Shown: positions 20,307 through 29,700 of the stretch, in pieces
Layout: the number at the start of each line of letters is the position of its first letter
How positions within the stretch are numbered: position 1 is the first letter of the stretch
Source: Stigmatella erecta
Lineage (GTDB): Bacteria; Myxococcota; Myxococcia; Myxococcales; Myxococcaceae
Length of the DNA: 64,000 bases
Direction: 5' to 3'
NCBI RefSeq assembly: GCF_900111745.1
Contig: NZ_FOIJ01000001.1
Coordinates: 124,001-188,000 of the forward strand
Position numbers and translations under genes: made by a program
Notes under the pieces: model-generated
Told to the model about the DNA's origin: nothing
The model's input: only the letters and a program-made list of their open reading frames with translations
Database searches by the model: none

Positions 20307-20444
20307 CCTGGCAGAGCCGTGTGGCGCGATGAAAGCGCCGTGGGTGGTGCATCCCGGACCCTGGGGTGAGGTGCCTCGGGTCCGTAGTAGAAAAGCCGTC
20401 TGGGTCCAGCAGTGTGACGTGGGTCCCGCAAGGAGTGGCGAGCG
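20307..20444. promoter_or_regulatory. Divergent regulatory region between sigma-54 activator and lipid operon
   Basis: Contains an inverted repeat CGGACCC-N16-GGGTCCG (20355-20361 and 20378-20384), suitable for an activator dimer. A degenerate -24/-12 candidate lies at 20322-20336: TGGCGC with its GG separated by exactly ten bases from a GC, but with AAGC where TTGC is expected. An AAGGAG ribosome-binding site lies about 12 bases before the ATG at 20445. Confidence 0.35.
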
Positions 20445-22802
20445 ATGATCGAGCTCGACGGCGGGCCGCCTCCAGAACGAGGGGAGCCGGGGCTGCCTTC
20501 CTCTCGCCACACGGCCCTGAATGCATGGTTGCTCGCCCACCGGTATCTCATGGAGGAGGTGTTCCCGGTGCGGCGCTTCCCGCCCGGTGCCTCCATCCGG
20601 AGGGGAGGGCCGGGCACCGGGGGGCCTCGGGCCCTCATTGTGCTGTCTGGGGAGGTGGCTGTGACCCAGGTGCTGCTCGGCAGTGTGGATCCTTACAAAT
20701 CCCTCTATGCGGGGGATGTCTGGGTTCATCCCGCAGGCCCGGGCCCCGCCCCGGAGGAAGGGCTGTTTCCCGTCCACCTGGTGGCGGAGACGGCGTGCCA
20801 GCTTCGCGTGCTGGCGCCAGAGCGGCTCGCGGCGTTTCCCGAGCTGGAAGAGCTCCTCGGCGGTTACGGGGAGTTTCAGCAGAAGAAGCACCTGTTCTTC
20901 GAGGCGCTCCGCCAGACGGAGCCGTTCCGGTGCATCCGCGCCCGGCAGCTCGTGGATCTGCTCGATCGGGCGGAAGTCCGGACCTACCCGCGCGGGGAGC
21001 GTCTCTGCCCAGGACGGGAGGGGGCCGAGGAGGGGGTCTACCTGGTGCTCCGGGGTGAGCTGGCCGAGCTTCGCCGTGGGAGGGACTCCCAGGAGCGCCC
21101 CGCGGGGCGGCTCGTCGAGCGCCCCCTCTGGCCAGGCCACCTGTTCGGGGATCTGGGGAGGGCCCCGCCGGACGGAAGCGAGCGGGAGTGGGTGGAAGTC
21201 CGCTCCGAGCGCGCGGCCGTGGCCTTTCTCGCGCATCCCAAGGCATGGCGGGCCCGTAGAGAGCCCGAGGCCAGCGGCCCGCTGCCCGAGCTCGTCCTCT
21301 TCCGGGGAGACTTCAGCGCTGCGGTCCACGAGTGGGGCGTGGAACCGCTCCGGCTCCTGGTGGATAGGGTGGCGGAGGGAATTCGCACGGAGTATGGGGA
21401 TGCCATTCTCATCGTGGATGTCATGCCGGGGCTCGAGGTCCGGATGCCGCGGTGTCCGTCCCCCGTGGATGCTCAGGGCCGGTGGGTCACCCACCACCGG
21501 GTCCACGTGCCCCATGGAATGGCCGCTGCCGAAGGACTGAGCGCCCTGGCACGCGATGCACGGGAGTGGGACTACCTTTTTGTCCGGATCGCCCCCTCGC
21601 TGTGGGAGGGGCTCACCGGGCCAGGCGGCGGGGGGCATGGGAGCGCACCAGTTCGAGAGGGGAAGCTCGTCTGGAAGTTGGTCCAGCTCGATGCGGGCTC
21701 CGACGAGGTGCGGCTGCCACCGGGCTTCGAGCCGGCCTCCACCCTCTTCACGGTGTTGCTGGGGCCCCATCCCCGGCGCGTCTGCCGGGCGGACCCGGTG
21801 GGCACCGTGAGGCTCCGGCTGGAGCCTCGCCGCCTCATGCACTGGGAGCGGTTCGAGGGGCTGTCCTCCCAGGAGCGTGACAGCGTGCTGCGCTGGGGGC
21901 GGGCCATCACCGGGCGGCTCGTCGGGGTGGCGCTGGGCGGGGGCGGCGCCTGGGGGCTCGCGGGCTTGGCGGTCCTCCAGGGCATGGTGGAGCGGAAGAT
22001 CCCCATCGATCTCGTCAGCGGGACGAGCTTTGGTGCCCTGGTGGCCGCCTTTTATTGCGGCCGGGGACCCGAGGGGCTGGAGCTGCTGCTTCAGCAGGTT
22101 CCCCGGCTGGCCTGGGTGGTGCGCGCCAGCTTGATCAGCTCCGAGGCGATTGCCTGGTACGTCGAGCGCATGACGGGAGGCATCCACCTCGAGGAGCTGG
22201 AGGTGCCCTGCTTCCCCGTGGCCACCGACATCTCGAATGCCCAGGTGCACATCGCGCGGTGGGGCAGCCTGGGCGCGGGCGTGCGGGCGAGCGGGGCCCT
22301 GGCGGGCGTGTTCTCGCCGGCCTTCGCGGAAGGCCGCCGCCTGGTGGATGGCGGCTTCATCGCCAACGTCCCCGCGGCCATCCTGAAGACGTGGGGGGCC
22401 AGCTTGATCGTCGCCGTCAACGGGGTGGCGAAGCCGTCGGCGCGCCAGGGGGCAAAGCCCCTGTTTCCCACCCGGGTAGGGTGGTTTCTGCATGGCCTCA
22501 ACCCCATCGAGCGCGCCATTGATGTCATGCGCTCGATGATCCTCGTGTTCCATACCTCGGGACAGCAGTCCGCCCAGATGGCGGATGTCATCTTCAACAG
22601 CCCCTTCGTGAATTACTCACCCTGGGACTACGCGCACTCCCAGGAGATCCTGGAGCAGGCGCGGACCGCGGCGCGGCCCGTACTCGAGACGATCCAGAAG
22701 AAATGGGACGAGCTGCGTTTGACCCGAAGACAGCGGGAAGCGGTTCCCGCGCACCCCTTTCAGGAGACACCGGATGCCGACCCCAATAGCGCCGCGGGTT
22801 GA
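20445..22802 (+). CDS. Patatin-like phospholipase with N-terminal cyclic-nucleotide-binding-like domains
   Basis: A 785-residue serine lipase resembling neuropathy-target-esterase-type proteins. The patatin domain (about 490-690) has the oxyanion loop GGGGAWGLAGL, the nucleophile Ser528 in GTSFG and the catalytic Asp635 in DGG. The first 270 residues contain two cNMP-binding-like beta-rolls (around ALIVLSGEVAVT and VYLVLRGELAEL), and 285-480 is a linker domain seen in this family. It would hydrolyse phospholipid acyl chains, possibly under nucleotide control; the ligand contacts are degenerate, so real cNMP binding is uncertain. No signal peptide. The next gene starts inside its last 29 bases. 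Confidence 0.88.
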   Translation: MIELDGGPPPERGEPGLPSSRHTALNAWLLAHRYLMEEVFPVRRFPPGASIRRGGPGTGGPRALIVLSGEVAVTQVLLGSVDPYKSLYAGDVWVHPAGPGPAPEEGLFPVHLVAETACQLRVLAPERLAAFPELEELLGGYGEFQQKKHLFFEALRQTEPFRCIRARQLVDLLDRAEVRTYPRGERLCPGREGAEEGVYLVLRGELAELRRGRDSQERPAGRLVERPLWPGHLFGDLGRAPPDGSEREWVEVRSERAAVAFLAHPKAWRARREPEASGPLPELVLFRGDFSAAVHEWGVEPLRLLVDRVAEGIRTEYGDAILIVDVMPGLEVRMPRCPSPVDAQGRWVTHHRVHVPHGMAAAEGLSALARDAREWDYLFVRIAPSLWEGLTGPGGGGHGSAPVREGKLVWKLVQLDAGSDEVRLPPGFEPASTLFTVLLGPHPRRVCRADPVGTVRLRLEPRRLMHWERFEGLSSQERDSVLRWGRAITGRLVGVALGGGGAWGLAGLAVLQGMVERKIPIDLVSGTSFGALVAAFYCGRGPEGLELLLQQVPRLAWVVRASLISSEAIAWYVERMTGGIHLEELEVPCFPVATDISNAQVHIARWGSLGAGVRASGALAGVFSPAFAEGRRLVDGGFIANVPAAILKTWGASLIVAVNGVAKPSARQGAKPLFPTRVGWFLHGLNPIERAIDVMRSMILVFHTSGQQSAQMADVIFNSPFVNYSPWDYAHSQEILEQARTAARPVLETIQKKWDELRLTRRQREAVPAHPFQETPDADPNSAAG

Positions 22803-23325
22803 CGTGAGCGACAGCGGCTCCAACCCTTCTTCCGTCCTCATGGAGCTCATCGGCATTCTCACTTCCGCGGAACTTGAGACGCTTCGCAGGGACTTCAGGC
22901 CAGAGGGGTTGATCGAACCGTCCCGGCAGACGCTCGTCGGCGCGTTCCCGCCCATCCAGGGCTATGCGAACTCATTCCTCTCCTATTTCTTCTCCGAGTC
23001 GAATCCGGCCACCGGGGAGCTGGTCTCCAGCCTGACGCCGCTGGAGCGCGAGCGGATCCTCATCACCCTGCAGGCCCTGCGCATGAACGGCAACGGCCGG
23101 TTCCTGGGCATCCACCTCTACTGGGGGTTGATGACGGGGCTGTCGGTGCAGGAGATCGCCGATCAGCTCTTCCTCATTGGCGTGTACGGCGGGCTGTCCT
23201 GCTACACGTCCGCGCTCGCCACCTTCCAGACGCTGCTCCGGAACCTGAAGCAGTGCGTGGCCCGGGGAGACACCCAGGCCCCGTCGATCCTGGCGGCGAC
23301 GGCCCAATGGTTTGCCGTGTCGTGA
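22774..23325 (+). CDS. Carboxymuconolactone-decarboxylase-like (AhpD-fold) protein
   Basis: A 183-residue helical protein. The segment from LTPLERERILITLQAL through GLSVQEIADQLFLIGVYGGL resembles the CMD/AhpD fold, in which that second helix carries an E-x(11)-G-x-G-like pattern. The redox CxxC of AhpD is absent (the two cysteines, in SCYTSA and KQCVA, are far apart), so a peroxidase-reductase role is unlikely. The ATG at 22774 has AGGAGA six bases upstream and overlaps the patatin gene by 29 bases, so translation is likely coupled. Role in the lipid operon unknown. Confidence 0.65.
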   Translation: MPTPIAPRVDVSDSGSNPSSVLMELIGILTSAELETLRRDFRPEGLIEPSRQTLVGAFPPIQGYANSFLSYFFSESNPATGELVSSLTPLERERILITLQALRMNGNGRFLGIHLYWGLMTGLSVQEIADQLFLIGVYGGLSCYTSALATFQTLLRNLKQCVARGDTQAPSILAATAQWFAVS

Positions 23326-23350
23326 GCGAAGTGCCAAGGCGGAGGTGGTG

Positions 23351-24319
23351 ATGATTCCTGTACGCATCCTGGGCACGGCGAGCGCCGCGCCGGGCCGGGT
23401 GGTGACGACGGCGGAGCTGGCCACCGCGCTGGGCCGCGATTCCCAGCTCCTGGAGGCCCGGACGGGCATCCGCACGCGCCATTGGACCGCGCCGGGAACC
23501 CGCATGGCGGAGGTGGGCGCGGAGGTGCTGCGCCGTGCGCTGGGCACCGCAGGGCTGGAGGCCCGGGCGCTGCGCCGGCTCATCTTCGTCAACTCCACCG
23601 GGGGGGATGCCCTCATCCCCGCGACCGCCAACCAGATCGCCGCCGCGCTGGGGCTCTCCGGCTCGTGTGATGCGTTCGATCTCAACAACGCCTGCATGGG
23701 CTTTCTGTCGGCCTTCGATCTCGCGGCCCGGTCGATCGCCACCGGATGGGGGCCCGTGGCCATCGTCACCGTGGAGCTGCTCTCCCGGGCGGTGGCCCCC
23801 GATGCGCCGCGCTCGTACCTGGTGCTGGGGGACGCGGCCGCCGCGGTGGTGCTGGGCCCGGCGCGCGAGGGCGAGGGGCTGCTCGGCTCGGTGCTGTCCA
23901 ACAATGGCGCGTTGCCCCCGGACACGGTCTTGGCGCACCCCCTGCTGACGGGCCGGCCGGAGCAGGTGCAGTTCCACGCCGCGAGGGAGGAGCTCCGGCG
24001 CATCGCCCTGGACGCGCTGGCCAGCGCCACGCACGCGGTGCTGGCCCAGGCCCAGGTCGCGCTGGGCGAGATCGAATGGGTGCTGCCCCACCAGCCCAAC
24101 GGCTCCATGTTCCGGTCCGTCCTGGAGGTGCTGGGGGTGGAGCCTGCCCGGACCGTGCCGGTCGTGGAGGAGATAGGCAGCGTGGGCGCGGCGGCGATCC
24201 CCTTCAGCCTGGACCGGCTGCTGCGGACGCGGCCCGTGCGCCCCGGGGACCGGATCCTCATGACGGGCGTGGGGGCCGGGGTGGCCCAGGGAGCGCTGCT
24301 CTACCGGGTGGGCCCATGA
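23351..24319 (+). CDS. 3-oxoacyl-ACP synthase III-like protein with altered catalytic triad
   Basis: A 322-residue thiolase-fold protein like FabH, which starts fatty acid synthesis by condensing acyl-CoA with malonyl-ACP. The nucleophile Cys115 (NNACMGF) and His247 (PHQPN) are kept. The third catalytic residue, the Asn of FabH's GNTSAAS, is replaced by Ser277 in GSVGAAA. FabH-like proteins lacking Asn include acyltransferases that no longer condense and decarboxylate, so ester or thioester transfer is possible. GGAGG lies five bases before the ATG. The gene overlaps the next by four bases. Confidence 0.85.
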   Translation: MIPVRILGTASAAPGRVVTTAELATALGRDSQLLEARTGIRTRHWTAPGTRMAEVGAEVLRRALGTAGLEARALRRLIFVNSTGGDALIPATANQIAAALGLSGSCDAFDLNNACMGFLSAFDLAARSIATGWGPVAIVTVELLSRAVAPDAPRSYLVLGDAAAAVVLGPAREGEGLLGSVLSNNGALPPDTVLAHPLLTGRPEQVQFHAAREELRRIALDALASATHAVLAQAQVALGEIEWVLPHQPNGSMFRSVLEVLGVEPARTVPVVEEIGSVGAAAIPFSLDRLLRTRPVRPGDRILMTGVGAGVAQGALLYRVGP

Positions 24320-25071
24320 GGCACGCCGGGGGAGCCCCCCTGGCGTCCTGGCTGGGGGTGTTCCGGGCCCTGCGGGCCTGGCACCGGTACGAGGCCGTGG
24401 GGCTGGAAACCCTGCTGGCGCCGGGCGCGAAGTTGATCGTCGGCTACCACGGCCGGCCCCTCGCGTTCGACCAGTGCATGCTCACCGTCGAGCTCTACGA
24501 GCGGCTCGGATACCTGCCCCACGGCATCATCCACGGGGCGTTCGAGCACAACCGGGTGCTGCGGTGGTGGATCCACGGCCTGGGCTTCGTCACCGGGGAT
24601 GACGGCTCCCTCGCGGAGGCGGTGGCGCGGGGCGAGCACATCCTGGTCCAGCCCGGAGGGACCCGGGAGGGCTGCCGGAGCTTCCGCCACCGGTACCAGA
24701 CCGACTGGGGCGAGCGGACGGGCTACCTGCGGATGGCCATCAAGTACGGCCTGCCCATCGTGCCCGTGGCGGGCGATGGGGTGGACGATGCGTATGTCGG
24801 CCTCAACGACGGCCATGCGCTCGGCAAGCGCCTGGGGGCCCCCGCGCAGCTGCCGGTCTGGCTGGGGGTGGGTGCGACGGGGCTGTGGCCCTTCTCGCTC
24901 CCGTTTCCCGTGAAGATGACGCAGTACGTGGGCACGCCCTTCACCCGGCACCTGGAGGGCCCGGTGGATCCGGCGGACCGGGCGGCCCTGCGTCAGCTCC
25001 ACCAGGAGGTGCGTGGCGCCGTGCAGGCGCTCCTGGACCGTGCGCGCGCGCCTCACCGGGAGGAGTCATGA
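24316..25071 (+). CDS. Lysophospholipid/diacylglycerol-type acyltransferase
   Basis: A 251-residue LPLAT-fold protein, nearest in pattern to the DGAT/TMEM68 branch. The block-1 motif is YHGRPLAFD (about 48-56), in place of the HxxxxD of PlsC; the block near 110-117 reads VQPGGTRE, matching the family's PGG(A/T)RE. GLPIVPVAGDG is the usual following strand. It should move an acyl group onto a glycerolipid or alcohol acceptor at the membrane, though no full transmembrane helix is evident. ATGA overlaps at both ends bind it tightly to the KAS III-like and SDR genes, implying a single lipid-modifying pathway. Confidence 0.8.
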   Translation: MRHAGGAPLASWLGVFRALRAWHRYEAVGLETLLAPGAKLIVGYHGRPLAFDQCMLTVELYERLGYLPHGIIHGAFEHNRVLRWWIHGLGFVTGDDGSLAEAVARGEHILVQPGGTREGCRSFRHRYQTDWGERTGYLRMAIKYGLPIVPVAGDGVDDAYVGLNDGHALGKRLGAPAQLPVWLGVGATGLWPFSLPFPVKMTQYVGTPFTRHLEGPVDPADRAALRQLHQEVRGAVQALLDRARAPHREES

Positions 25072-25883
25072 GTTCGAGCCCTTGGGCCGTCATTCTGGGA
25101 GCTTCCTCGGGCACGGGGGCCGCCATCGCCCAGGAGATCGCCCGGGCACGGGGCTTCGATGTGTTCGGCGTGCACCGCGGCCGGTACCTGGAGCAAGCCG
25201 CCCAGGTGGAGCAGGACATCGCCCGGATGGGCCGCCGCATCGTGATGCACCGCGCGGACGCGGGCACCCCCGAGGGGGCAGCGCAGGGCGCCGATGCGGT
25301 GCTGGCCCTGGCCGGCCCCCGGAGCGTGAAGCTCCTCGTCCATTCGCTGGCCAGCGGCTCGGTGGGGCGCCTGGTCTCGGGCCAGAAGGATCAGCTCCAC
25401 CCCCGGCAGATTGAGCGCACCTTCCACGCCATGGCGCACTCGCTCGTTTACTGGGCGCAGGCCCTGATGGCGAGGGATCTGCTGGCACCGCAGGCGCTCC
25501 TGCTGGGCCTGACCAACCCCCTGACCGAGTCCCACCTGCACAACACGGCGGCCATCACCGCGGCCAAGGCGGCGCTGGAAATCTATGTCCGCCACCTGGC
25601 CATGGAGCTGGGGCCGATGGGCCACCGGGTGAACCTGCTCAAGTTCGGCACGGTGATGACACCCGCCGTCCGGCACGTCTATTCGCCGGAGGCCCAGGCA
25701 CACCTGGAACGGGTGCACCAGCAGATGAACCCGGTGGGCCGGATGTGCACGGTGGAGGAGGTGGCGCGCTTCGTCCCCATGCTCCTGGGCGAAGAGGCCC
25801 GCTGGTTCAATGGCGCCACCATCGACTTCACGGGCGGCATGACGCTGCAGCTGCTGGACCTGCTGCTCAACCCACGGCCGTGA
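25068..25883 (+). CDS. FabI-like short-chain dehydrogenase lacking the catalytic tyrosine
   Basis: A 271-residue Rossmann protein with the cofactor loop ILGASSGTGAA near residue 10. Around the active site NTAAITAAKAALE aligns with FabI's NYNVMGLAKASLE: Lys167 is retained but the catalytic Tyr is Thr160. Classical YxxxK spacing is also not satisfied. It may reduce an acyl substrate by a different mechanism, or be a non-catalytic partner. The ATG overlaps the previous stop by four bases (ATGA). Its last 17 bases overlap the convergent methyltransferase gene. It closes the five-gene lipid operon. Confidence 0.78.
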   Translation: MSSSPWAVILGASSGTGAAIAQEIARARGFDVFGVHRGRYLEQAAQVEQDIARMGRRIVMHRADAGTPEGAAQGADAVLALAGPRSVKLLVHSLASGSVGRLVSGQKDQLHPRQIERTFHAMAHSLVYWAQALMARDLLAPQALLLGLTNPLTESHLHNTAAITAAKAALEIYVRHLAMELGPMGHRVNLLKFGTVMTPAVRHVYSPEAQAHLERVHQQMNPVGRMCTVEEVARFVPMLLGEEARWFNGATIDFTGGMTLQLLDLLLNPRP

Positions 25884-26742
25884 GGGGCGGGCGCTCGTCT
25901 AGCATCCGGAAGGTCAGGCAGTAGTAGAAGCGGGTGATCTGCTCGGCCAGCACCCCGGTGGCCCCGGGGGGCAGCAGCTCCTGGGGGCAGTGGGCATCCC
26001 GGGTGTAGAACGTGAGCAGCCGGAACGCCGCGCGCGTGGCCAGGGAGTGGTCGCGGCTGGAGTCGAGCTGCTCGTCCACCACCACGATGGGGGTGCCGGG
26101 CTGGGCCACCCGGGCCATCTCCGCGAGGGCGCGCCGGGGATCGTGGTAGCCGCCCACGCCGCCGATCTCGAACACCCGGTCAAAGGAATGATCCGCGAAG
26201 GGCAGGTGGTGGGCATCCCCCATGAGCAGGTGGATTCCCCGGTGGCCCTTCCGGACAATGCGCTTGCGGCACTCCCGGAGCATGCCCTGGCTGAGATCCA
26301 TCCCCCACAGCTCGACGTCGAGCCCCGGGGGAAGCTCCTTCTCGATGAGGGGCAGGTTGGCGCCCGAGCCGATGCCGATCTCCAGCAGGCGGATGGGCTG
26401 GCCGTCCGGGCGGGGGCGCAGGGAGCGCAGCTCCAGGCGGTGCAGGTACCCCTCGCGCAGCCGGGCCTCGGTGGTGGCCTGGAGCACGGGGGTCAGCAGG
26501 AAGGTCATCGGATCATGCAGGGCGGGCAGCCCATCGTAGATGACGCGCATCAAGCGGTCGGTGCCCCGGACCTGCTCTTCCCGGTACAGCCGGGGCAGGC
26601 CGTCCTTCACGGGCCACCGCATGCCACAGCGCTCGCACGTCACGTGGCCCTGGTGGAGCTGGCCTTCGCGCAGCCGTCCTGCCCAGGAGAGCGCGCCCCG
26701 GCAATCCGGACAGACGATCTGGCCCAGCTCCTGGGCGTTCAT
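25867..26742 (-). CDS. SAM-dependent methyltransferase with N-terminal zinc ribbon
   Basis: A 291-residue class I methyltransferase. Residues 11-45 form a Trm112/YbaR-like zinc ribbon with CPDC and CERC pairs and the typical WPVKDGLPRL, then a Rossmann domain with motif I LLEIGIGSGANL and a post-motif region LPFADHSFDRVFEIGG. The substrate is unknown; Methyltransf_11 proteins act on small molecules, quinones and lipids. Its ATG overlaps the stop of the giant kinase gene by four bases, so it is translated as the second gene of that operon and may be functionally tied to it. Confidence 0.85.
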   Translation of the reverse strand: MNAQELGQIVCPDCRGALSWAGRLREGQLHQGHVTCERCGMRWPVKDGLPRLYREEQVRGTDRLMRVIYDGLPALHDPMTFLLTPVLQATTEARLREGYLHRLELRSLRPRPDGQPIRLLEIGIGSGANLPLIEKELPPGLDVELWGMDLSQGMLRECRKRIVRKGHRGIHLLMGDAHHLPFADHSFDRVFEIGGVGGYHDPRRALAEMARVAQPGTPIVVVDEQLDSSRDHSLATRAAFRLLTFYTRDAHCPQELLPPGATGVLAEQITRFYYCLTFRMLDERPPLTAVG

Positions 26743-29700
26743 GCTCGGTCGAGCTCCTTCTGGACCCGGAGCATTTCGCCCTCGGCCCCCAGGACCGAGA
26801 AGAGCTCCCGGGCCCGCAGCAGGTGGTTTCGCCGTTCGGCGTCCTGCAGCGGCAGGTGGCGGCCCATCTCGAAGTGGGCCAGCCCCTCCTCGAAGGGCGT
26901 GGAGAACCGCCGCGCGGAGGCCAGGGCCTCCTCCCAGGCCTGATGGGCCTCGCTGAGGTTGCCCGACAGGGCGGCTTCCATGCCGCGGCAGAGCCAGGCG
27001 GCGGCCTGAGCGAAGGGAAAGGTCTGCGAGAAGGTGTCCAGGCTCCGCCGCGTGGCCCGCGCTCCCTGTGCGAGCGCCTCCTGATCGGGTGAGGAGGCGG
27101 CCACGGCCTGCTCCCAGAGGGTGAAGTACACCTCGGCGATCGAGGCGATACCGCTCTGGAGCCAGTACGCCACGGGCTTGAGGGTGTGCAGCGTCTCCAG
27201 CGTCCGGGCGGCCGTCTCGAGCGCGCGTGAGGTGTTGCCCATCCGCAGGTAGGCCAGCGCGAGCGAGCCCACGGCCATGATGCGCTCCGAGGTGCCGGCG
27301 CAGGTCTCGAACCAGGAGACCTCCGGCTCCATGTTGGCCACCGCCTGCGCGTAGCGGCCCAGCCGCAGCAGGGGGCCCACACGGATCATCGCGCCCCAGT
27401 GCTGCGTCTGCACGGCGCCGCGGCGGTGCGCGGACGTCTGCATCTGGTCCGTCATCTCCAGGGCGGTGGTGTACTGGCCACTGTAGAAGCACGCGTTGGC
27501 GAGCATGCCGCGCGCCTCTTCCACCTGCCGGAAGTCTCCCAGCTCGGAGGCCAGGGCCAGGGCCCGGTGGAGCCACCCGTCGAGCTCCTGCCAGCGCCCC
27601 AGGGGCATGCCGCAGACCGCGCGGCGGGCCAGCACGAACGCCAGGTCCACCGGGGAGCCCAGCGATTCGGCCATCTCCAGCGCGCGGGCGAGCCACGCCT
27701 CGGCGACGTGGCGCGTCTGGGGAATGCTGGAGGCCACCACGGCCATCAGCGCGTAGGCGCGCGCCAGCTCCGGCGAGGGGCCGAGCGGCTCGTAGAGGCT
27801 GAGCATGCGCATCCCGGACCAGAGCAGGCGCGGGAAGTCCTGGGCGTAGATGAAGATCTCCGTGAGGCGCAGCAGCAGCCGCCCCGCCTCGATGGGGGGC
27901 CGGGTGAACTCCAGGGGCCCCATTTCGAAGGCCGTGGGGAGCACCGGCAGGGCCATCCGCTGGATGATCTGCGCCAGGGCGCCTTCGCTCCAGCCCGGCT
28001 CACCGGTGGCCGCATGCCGGTCGAAGTAGAGCAGGGCGCTCTCGGCATGCGCGCAGCAGCGCGCCGTGTCCCCCAGCTGGAACGCGGCCTCCGCGAGCAG
28101 CGCCTCGATGCGGCCCATCGCGTAGCTCTGCGTGACGGACAGGTGCAACGCATCGCCCTCGGCGGGCTTGCGCAGCGCCCGGGCCCGCTCCAGGTACTGG
28201 ATGGCCTCCAGGCAGGAGTAGGCCACGAGGGCCTGCTCACCGGCCCGCTGGGACCAGCGCGCCTCCTTCTCCAGCTCACCGGCCTTGCCCCAGTGGAGCG
28301 CCAGCGCGGAGGCCCAGTCCTGGGCCTCCGGGTACACGGACTCGATGGCCTCCGCGGCCTGGCGGTGCAGCAGGGGCTCGGCGAACGCGGGCAGGTTCGC
28401 CAGCACGCCCTCGCGCAGCTTGTCGTGCGTGAAGCGCCACTGCCCCTCGAAGAGCTCCAGCACCGCGGCGCTCGCGCACTCGCTCAGCCAGGTGTTGATG
28501 TGGAGGGGGGAGGCGCACGCGCGAAGGACCTTCACGTCGATCTGACGCCCGATGACGGCCGCCAGCCGGAGCAGCTCGATGGCGGCGGGGTTCAGCTTGT
28601 CCAGCCGCCGCTGGATGATCTGCTGCATGCCGCCGGGGAACACCTTGGAGGGCAGGGGCGTGGTGCCGATCCGGTCGAGCTGTCCGGTCTCCTCGGCCAG
28701 CGCGCGGACCACCTCCACGAGGAAGAAGGGGTTTCCTTCCGTCTCGCGCTGCAGCATCTCCACCAGCTGGGGCGAGCGGCCCGCGGGGCCAATCATCGAC
28801 TCGGTGAGCACCGCGATGGCGTCCGCCCGCAGCCGGGGCAGGCGGATCACATCCATCATGGGCAGCTCTTGCGCCAGCCCGGGCCGCTCATCGTCCCGGA
28901 AGCTGCCCAGGACGAGCAGGGGCAGGTGCCGCGCCATGGCGGCGATGCGCGTGAGCAGGCGCAGCGACTCCGCGTGCATCCACTGCAGGTCCTCCAGGAT
29001 GAGCACCATGCGGCACGGCACCCGCCGGAAGAGATCCTCCACCACCGCGAACAGGCGGCCCTGGGCCGCCTCGGGCTCGAGCGCGGGGGCCTCGTTCACC
29101 AGCCGCCCGAGCAGCGCCTCGATGTCCTCCACCAGCGGCTGGAGCACCGAGGCCTCGTGGTCCGTCGGCTCGGTCCAGAGCACCAGCCAGCGCAGCACCG
29201 AGCGCCACTCGTGGTAGAGGCTTCCTCCACTGCTCACCGCCTGGCCGCGCACGGCCACGGCGCCGCGGACGAGCGCCAGGGTGCGCACCTCGTCCAGCAG
29301 CCGCGACTTGCCCACGCCGCTCTCGCCCCCGATGAGCCACGCGCTGCCGCGGTCGGTGAGGGTCTGGTCGAGCAGCTGCTCCATCCACGCCTGCTCCCGC
29401 TCGCGGCCCACGAGGCGGGCGCCCTGCAGGAAGCTCTCGCGCGTGGCCTGCGTCTCGGTGGGAATCTGCTGGCCAGTGGCCTCGGTCAGCGCGGTGAGGG
29501 CCTCCTCGGCGCTGGCGAAGCGCTCGTAGGGGTTGGGGGCGCTGAGCTTCTGGAGGAACCGCCCCACGGGGCTCTCGCCGAAGTCCGGGGACAGCCCCGG
29601 GTTCTTGCCCAGGCCGCTGGGCATGGCGAACAGCCGGTAGGCGATCATCCCCAGGCTGTAGAGATCCGAGGCCGCCGAGGCTGCCTTCTTCTCGAAGAGC

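Noticed and set aside
20322-20336. Sigma-54 promoter for the lipid operon
   Set aside because: The GG/GC spacing is right but the -12 element is AAGC, not TTGC; too degenerate to claim as a promoter on its own.
18498-22553. 1351-codon reverse frame extending the sigma-54 activator upstream
   Set aside because: The part above 20306 lies antisense to the patatin gene and has no domain; it is a GC-driven open frame.
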